The notes under the pieces: model-generated
Told to the model about the DNA's origin: nothing
The model's input: only the letters and a program-made list of their open reading frames with translations
Databases searched by the model: none
Part shown: positions 9,685 to 18,508 of the stretch, one piece after another
How positions within the stretch are numbered: position 1 is the first letter of the stretch
Layout of the letters: each line of letters opens with the position of its first letter
Program-made: the position numbers and the translations under genes
DNA from: RYN-230 sp963844695
Lineage (GTDB): Bacteria > Actinomycetota > Actinomycetes > Streptosporangiales > Streptosporangiaceae
NCBI GenBank assembly: GCA_963844695.1
Contig: CAWJPL010000029.1
Span: 115,156 to 179,155 of the forward strand
DNA length: 64,000 nucleotides
Reading direction: 5' to 3'

Positions 9685-10701
9685 TCAGCCGAAGGTGAAC
9701 ACGTACGCCTGGACTCCAGGGTCGGGGAAGACGATCTCGAAGGTGCGGTCGGTGATGGGACCCCGCTGCCGGACGAGCTGGTAGAGCCGCGGCTGCACGA
9801 CCTCCCCGTGGCCCTGATCGTCGACGTCGGTTCCGCGGTCCGCGCCCGGTGGCTGCCCGTCGACGAGCACGCGGAACGGCACGGGAGTTCCTGGTCCTGC
9901 CGGCCGGAGGACAAGATTGAGATCGCGCGCGTGGAAACGGCAGACGATCCGCCCGTCAGGCGCGTTCAGCGTGGCCTGTTCTTCCACCGTCCAGTCCCCG
10001 GACAGGGCCCACTGGTTGAATCTCAGCTGCGCGGGGGCGGTGTAACTGTGCGGCTGGCCCGGGAGGACGCCGCCCGGGGAGGCGAAGTTCTCGGTGCGCT
10101 CATAGCCGGTGTAGTTTTCCGGCGATCTCAGGGTGGCCCAGTCGGCGGGTACTTCGACACCGCGGGCGTCGACCGATACCAGTTCCTGGCCGACGTCGCC
10201 GGCTCCGGCCTCGGCCAGCAGCTGCTGGATGACCATTTCTGACTGCTCGTATTCGCCTTCGCCGAAGTGGTGATGGCGGATATGTCCGCCCGCGTCGACG
10301 AAGTAGAGCGCGGGCCAGTAGTGGTTGGCAAAGGCACGCCACACCGCGTAGTCGCTGTCGAGCGCGACCGGGTAGGTGATCCCCAGGTCCTGCGTGGCCT
10401 GGCGGACGTTATCGGGGTCGTGCTCGAACGAGAACTCGGGCGTGTGCACGCCGATCACGACCAGCCCGTGGTCAGCGTATTTCGCGGCCCAGGCGCGGAC
10501 GTAGGGGAGCTGCCGTAGCCAGTTGACGCAGGTATAGGTCCAGAAGTCAGCCAGCACGACTTTCCCGCGCAGGCCTGCTGGTGTCAGCGGCGGCGAGTTG
10601 AGCCACCCGGTCGCACCGTCGAACGCGGGCAGTTCGCCCTCAACGGGCAGCCGGACCGAGGCGGTGTGCAGTCCGGCGGGTGTGCGCCAGTGTGCGTTCA
10701 T
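9685..10701 (-). CDS. Thioredoxin-fold (TlpA/DipZ-C-like) redoxin domain protein
   Basis: A 338-residue protein. The first half is a thioredoxin fold (VVLADFWTYTCVNW at about residue 50, then the typical VIGVHTPEF strand). The second half matches the beta-rich C-terminal domain of DipZ-like proteins. The active site is CVNW, so the second cysteine of the usual CxxC is replaced by tryptophan; it could not form the normal intramolecular disulfide. No signal peptide is visible, so it is probably cytoplasmic. AGGAAGGA precedes the ATG. It follows the alpha/beta hydrolase on the same strand after 107 bp. Confidence 0.8.
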   Translation of the reverse strand: MNAHWRTPAGLHTASVRLPVEGELPAFDGATGWLNSPPLTPAGLRGKVVLADFWTYTCVNWLRQLPYVRAWAAKYADHGLVVIGVHTPEFSFEHDPDNVRQATQDLGITYPVALDSDYAVWRAFANHYWPALYFVDAGGHIRHHHFGEGEYEQSEMVIQQLLAEAGAGDVGQELVSVDARGVEVPADWATLRSPENYTGYERTENFASPGGVLPGQPHSYTAPAQLRFNQWALSGDWTVEEQATLNAPDGRIVCRFHARDLNLVLRPAGPGTPVPFRVLVDGQPPGADRGTDVDDQGHGEVVQPRLYQLVRQRGPITDRTFEIVFPDPGVQAYVFTFG

Positions 10702-10808
10702 GGCGATCCTTCCTGGGCTGGATGCCCCTCGGCCCCCGATTAACGCTCCTGGGCTGCCCGCATCCGCGGTGGCGCTCGGGCGGCCGCCGCCCGCGTGGTC
10801 TTCACCGG

Positions 10809-11762
10809 TCAGTAGCCGTCAACGTCAACGATGGCCTGGGCAAAAGCCTGCGGAGCCTCTTGCGGCAGGTTGTGCCCGACGCCGCCGGAGATGGTCCGAT
10901 GCGCGTACTTGCCGGAGAACTTCGCCCGGTAGCCGTCCGGCTCCGGATGGGGCGCACCATTGGCGTCACCTTCGAGGGTGATCGTGGGCACGGTGATGAC
11001 GGGGCCGCCAGCGAGTTGCTTTTCCAGATCGTCGTATTGCGCCTCGCCCTCGGCCACTCCGAGCCGCCAGCGATAGTTGTGGATCACAATGCTGACATGA
11101 TCTGGGTTGTCAAAGGATGCGGCGCTCCGGCCGAACGTCGCGTCGTCGAATTTCCACTGGGGCGAGGCGGTGTGCCAGATGAGGTTGGCGAACTCGCGCC
11201 GGTATTTGTCGTAGCCGGCCTGGCCCCGTTCGGTGGCGAAATAGAACTGATACCACCACGCGAGTTCGGCCCGCGGCAGCAAGGGTGCCTGGCCGGCCGC
11301 CGGGCTGCCGATCAGGTAGCCGCTGACCGACACCATGGCCTTGCACCGCCCAGGCCACAAGGCGGCCACGACGTTGGCCGTCCGTGCTCCCCAGTCGAAC
11401 CCGGCGATGATCGCTTCGTCGATGCCCAGAGCATCCAGAAGCGCGACGGCGTCCACCCCGAGGACTGATTGCTGGCCATTCCGGGTCGTCGCATTGGACA
11501 GGAAGCGGGTCGTGCCATAGCCCCGCAGGTAAGGGACGATCACCCGGTACCCCGCCGACGCCAGCACCGGCGCGGCCTCGGCGTAGCTGTGAATGTCATA
11601 GGGCCACCCATGCAGAAGCAGGACCGCCCGGCCGTCAGCGGGGCCGACGTCGGCGTATCCGACGCTCAGCAGGCCCGCGTCGATCTGCTTCAGCGCGCCG
11701 AACGGCGTGTCCGCCCGCCGGTTGGCCGGTTTCTCGTCTGCCGGGCTCATCCCAGGTGCCAT
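10809..11762 (-). CDS. Alpha/beta hydrolase, epoxide-hydrolase-like
   Basis: About 317 residues. The oxyanion-hole motif is HGWP, the nucleophile elbow GFDWGAR offers an Asp rather than Ser, and the catalytic His lies in VGHNLPQEAP. The Asp nucleophile points to epoxide hydrolase or haloalkane dehalogenase relatives. I prefer the ATG at 11762, which has GGGGGG about eight bases upstream; 11750 and 11828 are alternatives. Substrate unknown. Confidence 0.82.
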   Translation of the reverse strand: MAPGMSPADEKPANRRADTPFGALKQIDAGLLSVGYADVGPADGRAVLLLHGWPYDIHSYAEAAPVLASAGYRVIVPYLRGYGTTRFLSNATTRNGQQSVLGVDAVALLDALGIDEAIIAGFDWGARTANVVAALWPGRCKAMVSVSGYLIGSPAAGQAPLLPRAELAWWYQFYFATERGQAGYDKYRREFANLIWHTASPQWKFDDATFGRSAASFDNPDHVSIVIHNYRWRLGVAEGEAQYDDLEKQLAGGPVITVPTITLEGDANGAPHPEPDGYRAKFSGKYAHRTISGGVGHNLPQEAPQAFAQAIVDVDGY

Positions 11763-12171
11763 CAGACTTGCCCCCCGGTTTCGCCTGAGGTTGGTGATAT
11801 CAGCGTTACATACCGGGCGGCGCGTCACCAGCCCCTGAAGTCACGGGACAGGACCTATGCCGTCGGGCACACGGCTGCCGGCCGCCAAACACCAATGACG
11901 TAAAGAATGCGCTCTCGGCTATGAACGGGACGACCAACATGGTCGCCTCCGGCGCCTCGTCGGCGGCTGGCCGCAGGGTCGCGGTTGACTCATGGCCCCA
12001 CCATCTATGTCACCAACGAGACAGCGACACGGTGACGGTGATCACCCCGTCCTCACGACCTGCCGCCGGGCCGGTGAGGGTGCCCGCGGACACCCGTAGG
12101 AGGCGCGGCGGTTGACGGTCGCCGACGATCGCACCACGCTTAGAAGACAGTTACCTCGAAGGAGCGGTCGC
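11763..12171. other. 409-bp intergenic region with a gene remnant
   Basis: This is the divergent region between the hydrolase and the ABM monooxygenase. Its only recognisable content is a degraded YVTN repeat (separate entry) and the ribosome site of the downstream gene. Confidence 0.6.
11921..12055 (+). pseudogene. Degraded YVTN beta-propeller fragment
   Basis: One frame reads NGTTNMVAS, then VAVDSW (11978 on). The next frame supplies TIYVTNE (from about 11999), and the first frame resumes with SDTVTVITP. Together these rebuild the repeat xTTNxVxxxxxGxxVAVDxxTIYVTNxxSDTVTVI found in YncE/YVTN beta-propellers. Two compensating frame changes and the absence of further repeats indicate a decayed fragment. 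Confidence 0.55.
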
Positions 12172-12495
12172 ATGATTCTGATCAACATCAAGATCCCGGT
12201 CCGGCCCGACAAGATGGACGAGTGGCTGGCACTGGCCGACTCCTACGCCAAGGACGTCAACTCCGAGGACGGCTGCCTGTTCTTCCAGTTCTCCCGGAGC
12301 CTCGCCGATGAGAACGAGTTCGTCTGCATCGAGGGCTTCAAGGACGCCGAGGCCGGCGGCTTCCACGTCAAGCAGCCGTACGTGAAGGCGTTCTTCGACG
12401 CCGCGCCCGATCTGGTGTCCGCGCAGCCGCAGATCATCTACATCGACACGCCGCATGAGGGCTTCGGCCCGATGGGTGAGATCCAGCCCCGCTGA
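12172..12495 (+). CDS. Antibiotic biosynthesis monooxygenase (ABM) domain protein
   Basis: A 107-residue single-domain ABM protein of the ferredoxin-like dimeric alpha-beta barrel type. The segment NSEDGCLFFQFSRSL and the following EGFKDAEAGGFHVKQPYVKA match the family core. Members include quinol monooxygenases and heme-degrading enzymes; I cannot choose between them. AAGGAG at 12159-12164 fixes the ATG at 12172. Confidence 0.85.
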   Translation: MILINIKIPVRPDKMDEWLALADSYAKDVNSEDGCLFFQFSRSLADENEFVCIEGFKDAEAGGFHVKQPYVKAFFDAAPDLVSAQPQIIYIDTPHEGFGPMGEIQPR

Positions 12496-12539
12496 CCCGC
12501 CGCTCCGGGCCCGGCCCCGCGCATCGCTGCGCGCAGGCG

Positions 12540-13238
12540 TTAGTCGTGCCCGGAAGCGGTGCTGGCCTGCGCACGCTGGAGTGATCGCTCGAACAGGACT
12601 GTGAGCCAGGTGAAGCCGGTGATGATGCTGGCGCGCTGGAACAGCCCGCCGAGATGGACAAGGCGGGGAGCCTGGCCGAAGCCCGCGCCGGCCAGGGCCA
12701 TGGTGGCCAGCATGGTGACGGCGGTGCCCCCGCTGTAGAGCGCGGACCCGCGCTGGCCGGCCCGCCAGGCTCGCCAGCTGCAGGCGAGCGCGGCCGCGGG
12801 CAGGCCGAAGAACACCGGGACCGCCAGCAGATTGTGCGCGGCGCCGGCCTGGCTGGGCTGGGTGAGCGCGTCGGGTGTTCCCGGCGGGTAGCCGCTGACG
12901 GGGTCAGTCGTGAATACGGCCGAGCCGATCAGTCCCGCGCCTGCCGCGCCGATCAGGGCCGGTGCCGCCCGGCTGCTGGCCGCGGGGTCACCAGCACGCG
13001 CCAGCCCGGCCGCACCGGCCAGGAGCAACGTCCCGGCCACAGCGAAGTTCCCGGTCTGGATCCAGCCGCGCGACCCGAGGGCGAGAGAACTGACTGGGTG
13101 GCGCAGGGGGTGATAGCCGTCCCGGACCGCACCCTCAAGGAGGAACACTGCGACGAACACAGGACCTGCGACGACGCCGCAGCGCAGTAGTCCTCGGGTC
13201 CATGCCTGCGGCGTGCCAGGGATGCTGGCCGTCCTCAC
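12540..13238 (-). CDS. DUF998-family membrane protein
   Basis: About 233 residues with six or so hydrophobic segments. The start of the DUF998 domain (VAGPVFVAVFLLEG then YHPLRHPVSSLALG) is conserved. Function unknown. I chose the GTG at 13238 because TACGCT (reverse strand, 13245-13250) lies exactly six bases upstream, the leaderless geometry seen repeatedly in this window; a longer form from 13313 is possible. It is divergent from the P-loop protein gene, which has the same promoter geometry. Confidence 0.75.
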   Translation of the reverse strand: MRTASIPGTPQAWTRGLLRCGVVAGPVFVAVFLLEGAVRDGYHPLRHPVSSLALGSRGWIQTGNFAVAGTLLLAGAAGLARAGDPAASSRAAPALIGAAGAGLIGSAVFTTDPVSGYPPGTPDALTQPSQAGAAHNLLAVPVFFGLPAAALACSWRAWRAGQRGSALYSGGTAVTMLATMALAGAGFGQAPRLVHLGGLFQRASIITGFTWLTVLFERSLQRAQASTASGHD

Positions 13239-13355
13239 GAGCGAAGCGTAGCGGGCCACGGCCGGCGGCCGGCGCCAAAGCAGGCTCTGGTGCCGCCCGG
13301 GCATCTGCAGCACCGCACGCGCCGGAGCGGCCCTGCGGCCTTTTAGGCTTACGTC

Positions 13356-14183
13356 ATGCTAGGAGAGCGGCAGAAGGCGGCAGCGACAGAGCTGGCGCAG
13401 TGGTGGGACGGGCTACGGCCGGGTGGCGGTGGCTCGCACGCGATCCTGCTGGCCGAGCCGGCCGGCTGGGGGCGGTCCACTGTCCTTGATCAGCTGCCGG
13501 AGATCATCAGGACTGATGCCCCCATCCTCGAGGTGCGCATTAACGGCAGGTCGCTGCCGGACGGACCGGGCCTGCAGGCTGCGGCCCTCCGAGACAGCCT
13601 GCTCGGAGCCGGGGTGCGGCGGCAGGCAGCCGCGCTGCTCTGCACGAGCCGGCTGCGTGGCGCCCCGCGACTGGGCGCTGGCAGTCTGCTGCTGGCCGGG
13701 ATAGCCGGGACGATCTCGCTGCTGCAGGCCGGCCTGGCGGCCGCCGCCGCCGGCGGCGTGGCGGACGACAGCCCGGCCAGCGAGAACGGCGCCGCCGCCC
13801 GCGCTGCCCGGGTCGTGGCGGCAGTATCGGCGTCGTCGCCGGCCCTGGTCGTCATTGACGACGCTGACTACCTGGAACCAGGCCTGGCCGTCACCATGAT
13901 CGAGAACCTGATCGACCACCACGACAGCCAGGTCCTCGTGGTCGCTGCGGTCGACCTGGGCAGCGACCTCGAGGCGGCCCTGACCTCCCGCGCCCGGTAC
14001 GGGCCGACCGCGGGGAGAGTGCACCGGGTAGACGCCGACCCCCGGATGGGATACCAGTCCCGCGCTGAACTCGCGGGTGAGCTGAAGCCGCACCTGACCG
14101 CGGCGCAGGCCCAGCAACTCGCCCGGCGAACCCGAACGTTCGCAGAGATCTTCGCAGCCGCCAGATCCGAGCCACTGCCCTAG
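13356..14183 (+). CDS. Orphan P-loop NTPase-like protein
   Basis: A 275-residue protein with a degenerate Walker A (AEPAGWGRST, Arg in place of the usual Lys) at about residue 33 and a good Walker B, ALVVIDDADYLE, at about 168. A hydrophobic stretch at about 110-130 could be a buried helix or membrane anchor. The C-terminal part is helical. It resembles the ATPase half of STAND/AAA regulators without effector domains. TAGGCT at 13344-13349 sits six bases before the ATG, so the mRNA is probably leaderless. Function unknown. Confidence 0.7.
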   Translation: MLGERQKAAATELAQWWDGLRPGGGGSHAILLAEPAGWGRSTVLDQLPEIIRTDAPILEVRINGRSLPDGPGLQAAALRDSLLGAGVRRQAAALLCTSRLRGAPRLGAGSLLLAGIAGTISLLQAGLAAAAAGGVADDSPASENGAAARAARVVAAVSASSPALVVIDDADYLEPGLAVTMIENLIDHHDSQVLVVAAVDLGSDLEAALTSRARYGPTAGRVHRVDADPRMGYQSRAELAGELKPHLTAAQAQQLARRTRTFAEIFAAARSEPLP

Positions 14184-14204
14184 AGGCGCTGCCACGGGTC
14201 CGGC

Positions 14205-14399
14205 TTACCTGCGCACCGGGCACGCTCGGTAGTCCGCGTCCATCTCCCTGCGCAGGTCGTCGGTGGCCAGGCGGCAGATCGCGGCGTTGTCGCGCCGGCA
14301 AGCGCAGTACTGGCCAGCCTGAAACCAGATCGCGTAGGCATGGCCCCACTCACGGCGGAGTAACTCGAGGTCCTCGATCAGGGCCGCGCCTTCGGTCAC
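14205..14399 (-). CDS. Small conserved actinobacterial protein of a GntR-linked pair
   Basis: A 64-residue protein beginning LELLRREWGHAYAIWF and ending in DADYRACPVRR. This pattern (hydrophobic, RREWG, YxIxF, RRD, LRxxxxxDY, PV) occurs in many actinomycete genomes next to GntR-type regulators. The GTG start at 14399 overlaps the stop of the upstream gene (GTGA), so the two are coupled. Function unknown; the partner role is inferred from context. Confidence 0.7.
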   Translation of the reverse strand: MTEGAALIEDLELLRREWGHAYAIWFQAGQYCACRRDNAAICRLATDDLRREMDADYRACPVRR

Positions 14400-14882
14400 G
14401 ATGCTTCGCCGCCCGGACCGGAGGGACCTCGGTGCGCGCCAGTGGAGTCGGGTGGCACCCGTGCAGGGAGGAGTCCGTGTTCGGGCTCACGGCGGGCGAT
14501 CAGCGCGCGGAGGATAGCCGCGCCCTGGCCGGCGTCCTCCGCGACACGGTCAAGGATCTCCGCCTGCTGCTCGATCTGGTCGTCCGTGCCGAGGCCAGCC
14601 AGGCCGTTGGCTACCCCGGACAAGTCCGCGGCGGTGGCCCGAAGTGAGGCGGTCAGGTTCACCGCGATCTCGTTGTCATGGACAGCAGTCCAGGAGCGGA
14701 TTTCCTCACGCAGGCTCACCGGGTCGGGCCCGCGCACGACGACTAGCGGGGAACTGCCCCGCAGACTGGCGAACACCATGCCGTTGATCCCCGGGGCATA
14801 GCAATGCCAGTCCGGGGAACTCCCGGCCGACGTCCTCGAGCGTCGGCGCGGGGTCGCCGCTGGTCACTCCGCTGTCGGGCAT
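14396..14882 (-). CDS. Conserved hypothetical protein of the GntR-linked pair, with frame break
   Basis: The start is an ATG at 14882 with AGGGGG upstream, reading MPDSGVTSGDPAPTLEDVGREF. The family continuation DWHCYAPGINGMVFASLRG is in the next frame. Removing one G from the GGGG at 14814-14817 (CCCC on the coding strand) joins the two as EFPDWHCYAPGINGMVF. The C-terminal half is an amphipathic helical region (about residues 60-130). Homologues are usually encoded beside the 64-residue protein and a GntR-HTH protein. Function unknown. Confidence 0.68.
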
Positions 14883-15010
14883 GCTGATACCCCCTAAATC
14901 CCCGGCAGAGCCGCGGGCACGAGTGCCGACCGGCAGCTGCCGGCCCTGCCGGGGAGCCTCTGCAGATCAGGCTTGAAGTCTCGTCCGCTCAGCATAGGAC
15001 AGCTTCGGAT

Positions 15011-15037
15011 AGCTAGGAAAGCTAATTCAGCTAGGAA
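15011..15037. promoter_or_regulatory. Direct repeats AGCTAGGAA in GntR/pair divergent region
   Basis: AGCTAGGAA occurs at 15011-15019 and 15029-15037, an 18-bp period, inside an AT-richer patch between the two divergent units. A GntR-type dimer could bind on one helix face with this spacing. It is a candidate operator for the HTH protein at 15089. Confidence 0.4.
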
Positions 15038-15088
15038 TGCTCGGAATGATCCCGGACAGCGCGGGGCAGGAGTGCAGATGATCAACCT

Positions 15089-15322
15089 GTGTCACGGGCT
15101 CCGCAACCGCCATACCTGCGTGTGGCTGACGCACTGCGGCAACGGCTCCTCGGGGGAGAGTGGTTGCCAGGCGAAGCCCTGCCCGGGGTCATCCCGCTGG
15201 CGGCCGAGTACGAGGTTGGCAAGTCCACCGTGGCTCGTGCGATCAAGATCCTGACGGACGAGGGACGGGTCTACACCGTGCGCGGCTGGGGCACCTTCGT
15301 CAGCGAGACTCCACCAGGTTGA
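15089..15322 (+). CDS. GntR-type winged-helix DNA-binding protein (single domain)
   Basis: A 77-residue protein that is essentially one GntR winged helix: LRVADALRQRLLGGEWLPGE, IPLAAEYEVGKSTVARAIKI and the wing GRVYTVRGWGTFVSE. It has no effector domain. It is divergent from the small coupled pair and probably regulates it. The GTG at 15089 lies six bases after GATGAT, an imperfect version of the leaderless promoter seen elsewhere here. Confidence 0.82.
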   Translation: MSRAPQPPYLRVADALRQRLLGGEWLPGEALPGVIPLAAEYEVGKSTVARAIKILTDEGRVYTVRGWGTFVSETPPG

Positions 15323-15357
15323 ACCGGGGGAGGGCGTGACGTCGGGAGGAATGCCGG

Positions 15358-17619
15358 TCAGCCCGGCTTTGACCGCCAGGACCAGGGGCAACACACGGGG
15401 CGCGCCGGCCTCGCGGAGCAGCCGGGCCGCGACCGTCATCGTCCAGCCGCTGTCGATCCGGTCGTCGATGACGAGCACCGGGCCGCCGAGCGAGGCGACC
15501 GCCCCGGCCAGCGGGGCGGGCAGGCGCAGTTCACGCCAGACCGCCTGGAGCCGCTGCGGGCTGTTGAACTGCTGGGCGCCCGAGGCTCCCACCCCGGGGC
15601 CGGAGCCGGCGTAACTCAGGGAGCCCAGCAGGGGCAGCCGGCCGATCTCCGCGATCCGCTCGCCCAGGCTGGCGATGAGCCGGGGCCGGGTATGGCTGGG
15701 CAGCGTGACCACGCCGGCCGGGCGCTGCTCCCAGTCCCACGCGGCCAGCACCTGGACCAGCGCGGCGACGAGGTCCGGCGGCACCGCGTCGTCGGGCACC
15801 GGGCCGCCGGTAGCGGGCCGCCGGACACCGAGTCGTCGGGCACCACTGGGCCGTCGCGTGCAGGGTCGTGCGGCGCTGCGCCGTCGGCCCCCGGCTCCAG
15901 GAGAGCGCGGAGCCGGGGGCCCCACCCGAGGCCGGTGAGCCGGCCCAGGGCCCGGCCCGTGTCCGCCGACAACTCCGCCGGGATCTTGCCCGCCACGTCC
16001 ACGCCGAGCCGTTTCATGCCCGGCGGCCACATCCGGCGCGGGCTGATGTCGATACCGGGACGCAGCAGCCGGGCCCGGGCCAGTTCGGTCCCTTCCGCCG
16101 ACACCTCCGCGGGCCACGGGCGCCCGGTGCAGTTGTCGCACCGGCCACATGGCTGGGCCTCGGGGTCGTCCAGCTGACGGCGCAGGTACTCCATCCGGCA
16201 CCCCGGGGTGCGCAGGTAGCTGAGCATGGCCTGCTGCTCCCGGTGCCGCTCCGCCGCGACCGTGGCGTAGCGCTCGGCGTCGTACTCCCACGGCTGCCCG
16301 GTGGCAGCCCAGCCCCCGCTGACCTTGCGGACCGCGCCGTCCACGTCCAGGACCTTGAGCATCATCTCCAGCCGGGCCCGGCTCAGGTCGACCTGGGTCT
16401 CCAGCGCGCCGGACGACAGCGGTCCGGACGCCGCGTCCAGCGCGCCGAGCGTCGTCCTGACCAGCGCCTCAGGCGGGAACGCCAGCGAGGCGAAGTAGGC
16501 CCAGATGTCCCGGTCCTCCGGCCCGGGCAGCAGGACCACCTCGGCCCGCGGCACAGCCCGCCCCGCGCGGCCGATCTGCTGGTAGTAGGCGACCGGCGAC
16601 TGCGGGGCGCCCAGGTGCACCACGAAGCCCAGGTCGGGCTTGTCGAAACCCATGCCCAGCGCGCTGGTGGCCACGAGCGCCTTGAGCTCCCCGTCGAGCA
16701 GGGCGCGCTCGGCGGTCAGCCGCTGCTCCTGCTCGTCACGTCCGGTGTACGGGAGGACGTTGTGGCCCCGGTCGCGCAGGAAGGCCGCGGTCTCGTGGGC
16801 GGCGGCCACAGTGAGGGTGTAGATGATGCCGGACCCCGGCAGCTCGCCGAGGTGCTCGGCCAGCCAGCCCAGCCGCTGCTGTGCGGCGGGCAGCTGCACC
16901 ACCCCCAGGCACAGGCTCTCCCGGTCCAGCGGGCCGCGCAGCACCAGCGCCTCGCCGTCGGCCCCGCTGGCCAGCTGCTCGGCCACGTCCCGGGTGACCC
17001 GCGCGTTGGCCGTCGCCGTGGTGGCGAGCACCGGCACACCGGGGGGCAGGTTCTCCAGCACCGTGCGGAGCCGCCGGTAGTCAGGCCGGAAGTCATGCCC
17101 CCAGTCGGAAATGCAGTGCGCCTCGTCCACGACCAGCATGCCCGCGGTCGCGGCGAGCTTGGGCAGGACGAGGTCGCGGAAGCCGGGGTTGTTCAGCCGC
17201 TCCGGGCTGACCAGCAGCAGGTCGACGGAGCCGGCGGCGATCTCCGCGTAGATCTCGTCCCAGTCCGCCATGTTGGCTGAGTTCACCGTCCGGGCCTGCA
17301 ACCCGGCCCGGGCCGCCGCCTCGATCTGGTTGCGCATCAGGGCGAGCAACGGGGAGATGATGATGGTCGGCCCCATGTCCCGGGCCCGGAGCAGGGCGGT
17401 CGTGACGAAGTACACGGCCGACTTGCCCCAGCCGGTGCGCTGCACCACCAGGGCCCGGCGCCGGTCGCGGGCGAGGGCCTGGATCGCCGTCCACTGATCC
17501 TCGCGGAGCCGCGCGGACGGCCCGGCGAGCGCCCGCAGGCAGCGCTCCGCCTCCTCGTGGAGAGCGTGCTCCGCCTCTTCGCGCAGCACTTCCTCACCCT
17601 GGCCGGCCTCGGATGTCAT
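15358..17619 (-). CDS. RecQ-type ATP-dependent DNA helicase with phosphoribosyltransferase-like tail, frame-broken
   Basis: RecQ 3'-5' helicase of about 750 residues. Walker A is RTGWGKSAVYF, the DEAH box is VVDEAHCISDWGHDFRPDY, motif VI is QQIGRAGRA, and the zinc ligands are in CRMEYL...CGRCDNC. The frame changes at about 15795-15820; after it the protein continues with VVTLPSHTRPRLIASLGERI and a PRPP-loop-like VLVIDDRIDSGWTMT, a tail known in actinobacterial RecQ proteins. In the present frame no stop occurs until 15092, antisense to the GntR gene; deleting one G of a GGG gives AVKAG and a stop at 15358. The ATG at 17619 follows AAGGA. Confidence 0.85.
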
Positions 17620-17718
17620 AGGTCCTTGGTATCAGGCCGGGCCGACAGGTGTGGCCCGGGCGACGGCCACTGCGCGTCGTCACGCGCGCACTGGCCAGGC
17701 TCTTCGCGGCTACATCGT

Positions 17719-17729
17719 CCACCATGTGG
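17719..17729. promoter_or_regulatory. Short palindrome upstream of FCD regulator
   Basis: CCACCATGTGG is symmetric around its centre and lies about 110 bp upstream of the regulator start. It could be an autoregulatory operator, but it is short. Confidence 0.2.
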
Positions 17730-17836
17730 GATACTCGCCCGGAGACATCGCAGGTGCGGGAACGTCCGTTCGAGCGGGGCCTGCTGAGCAGGAGCCGGGC
17801 AGCGGCGCAGAGGTCAGGCGGGGTCGGAGGACGGCT

Positions 17837-18508
17837 GTGGCGCTGACGGACGAGGCCATCGAGAAGATCAAGGCCATGATCGTCTCCGGCACCCTGCGAG
17901 CCGGGGACCGGCTGCCCCGGGAGGCCGATCTGGCCGCCGAGCTCGGCCTGTCGCGCAGTTCGCTGCGCGAGGCGGTCAAGGCCCTGTCGCTGGTGAACAT
18001 CCTGGACGTGCGGCGCGGCGACGGCACCTATGTGACCAGCCTGCAGCCTCCGCTGCTGCTGGAGGCGCTCAGCTTCATCGTGGATTTCCACCGCGACGGG
18101 ACCGTACTCGAATTTCTCGCTGTCCGGCGCATCCTGGAGCCGGAGGCCACGGCGATGGCGGCCGAGCGGATCTCGCCGGAGGAGATCGCCGGGCTGCGTG
18201 AGCTGCTGGACAGCCTGGGCCCGGATCCGGAAGTCGAGGACCTGCTCGCCAACGACCTGGAGTTCCATCGCCGGATCTCGGCGGCCTCGGGCAACAGCGT
18301 GCTCTGCTCGCTGCTGGAGTCGCTGTCCGGGCCGACGTCGCGGGCCCGGGTCTGGCGCGGCCTGACCCAGGACGGAGCCACCCAGCGGACGCTCGCCGAG
18401 CACCGGGCCATCCTGGACGCCCTGGAGTCCCGCGATCCGGCGGTGGCCCGGTCCTGGTCCACCGTGCACATCGCCAGCGTCCAGCAGTGGCTCGCCTCGG
18501 TGCTCTAA
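17837..18508 (+). CDS. GntR-family regulator with FCD domain (FadR subfamily)
   Basis: A 223-residue FadR-type repressor. The winged helix occupies about residues 5-72 (AMIVSGTLRAGDRLPREADL, LGLSRSSLREAVKALSL, RRGDGTYV). The FCD helical domain follows, with metal-binding candidates Glu and His in EFHRRI and EHRAIL. GGAGG six bases before the GTG at 17837 fixes the start. It is convergent with the amidohydrolase, their stops overlapping by four bases. FCD regulators commonly control sugar-acid or lactone catabolism, which suits this neighbour. Confidence 0.87.
   Translation: MALTDEAIEKIKAMIVSGTLRAGDRLPREADLAAELGLSRSSLREAVKALSLVNILDVRRGDGTYVTSLQPPLLLEALSFIVDFHRDGTVLEFLAVRRILEPEATAMAAERISPEEIAGLRELLDSLGPDPEVEDLLANDLEFHRRISAASGNSVLCSLLESLSGPTSRARVWRGLTQDGATQRTLAEHRAILDALESRDPAVARSWSTVHIASVQQWLASVL

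Noticed and set aside
15868..17280. Forward open frame of 470 codons opposite RecQ
   Set aside because: The reverse strand carries intact RecQ motifs; the forward translation has no family character.
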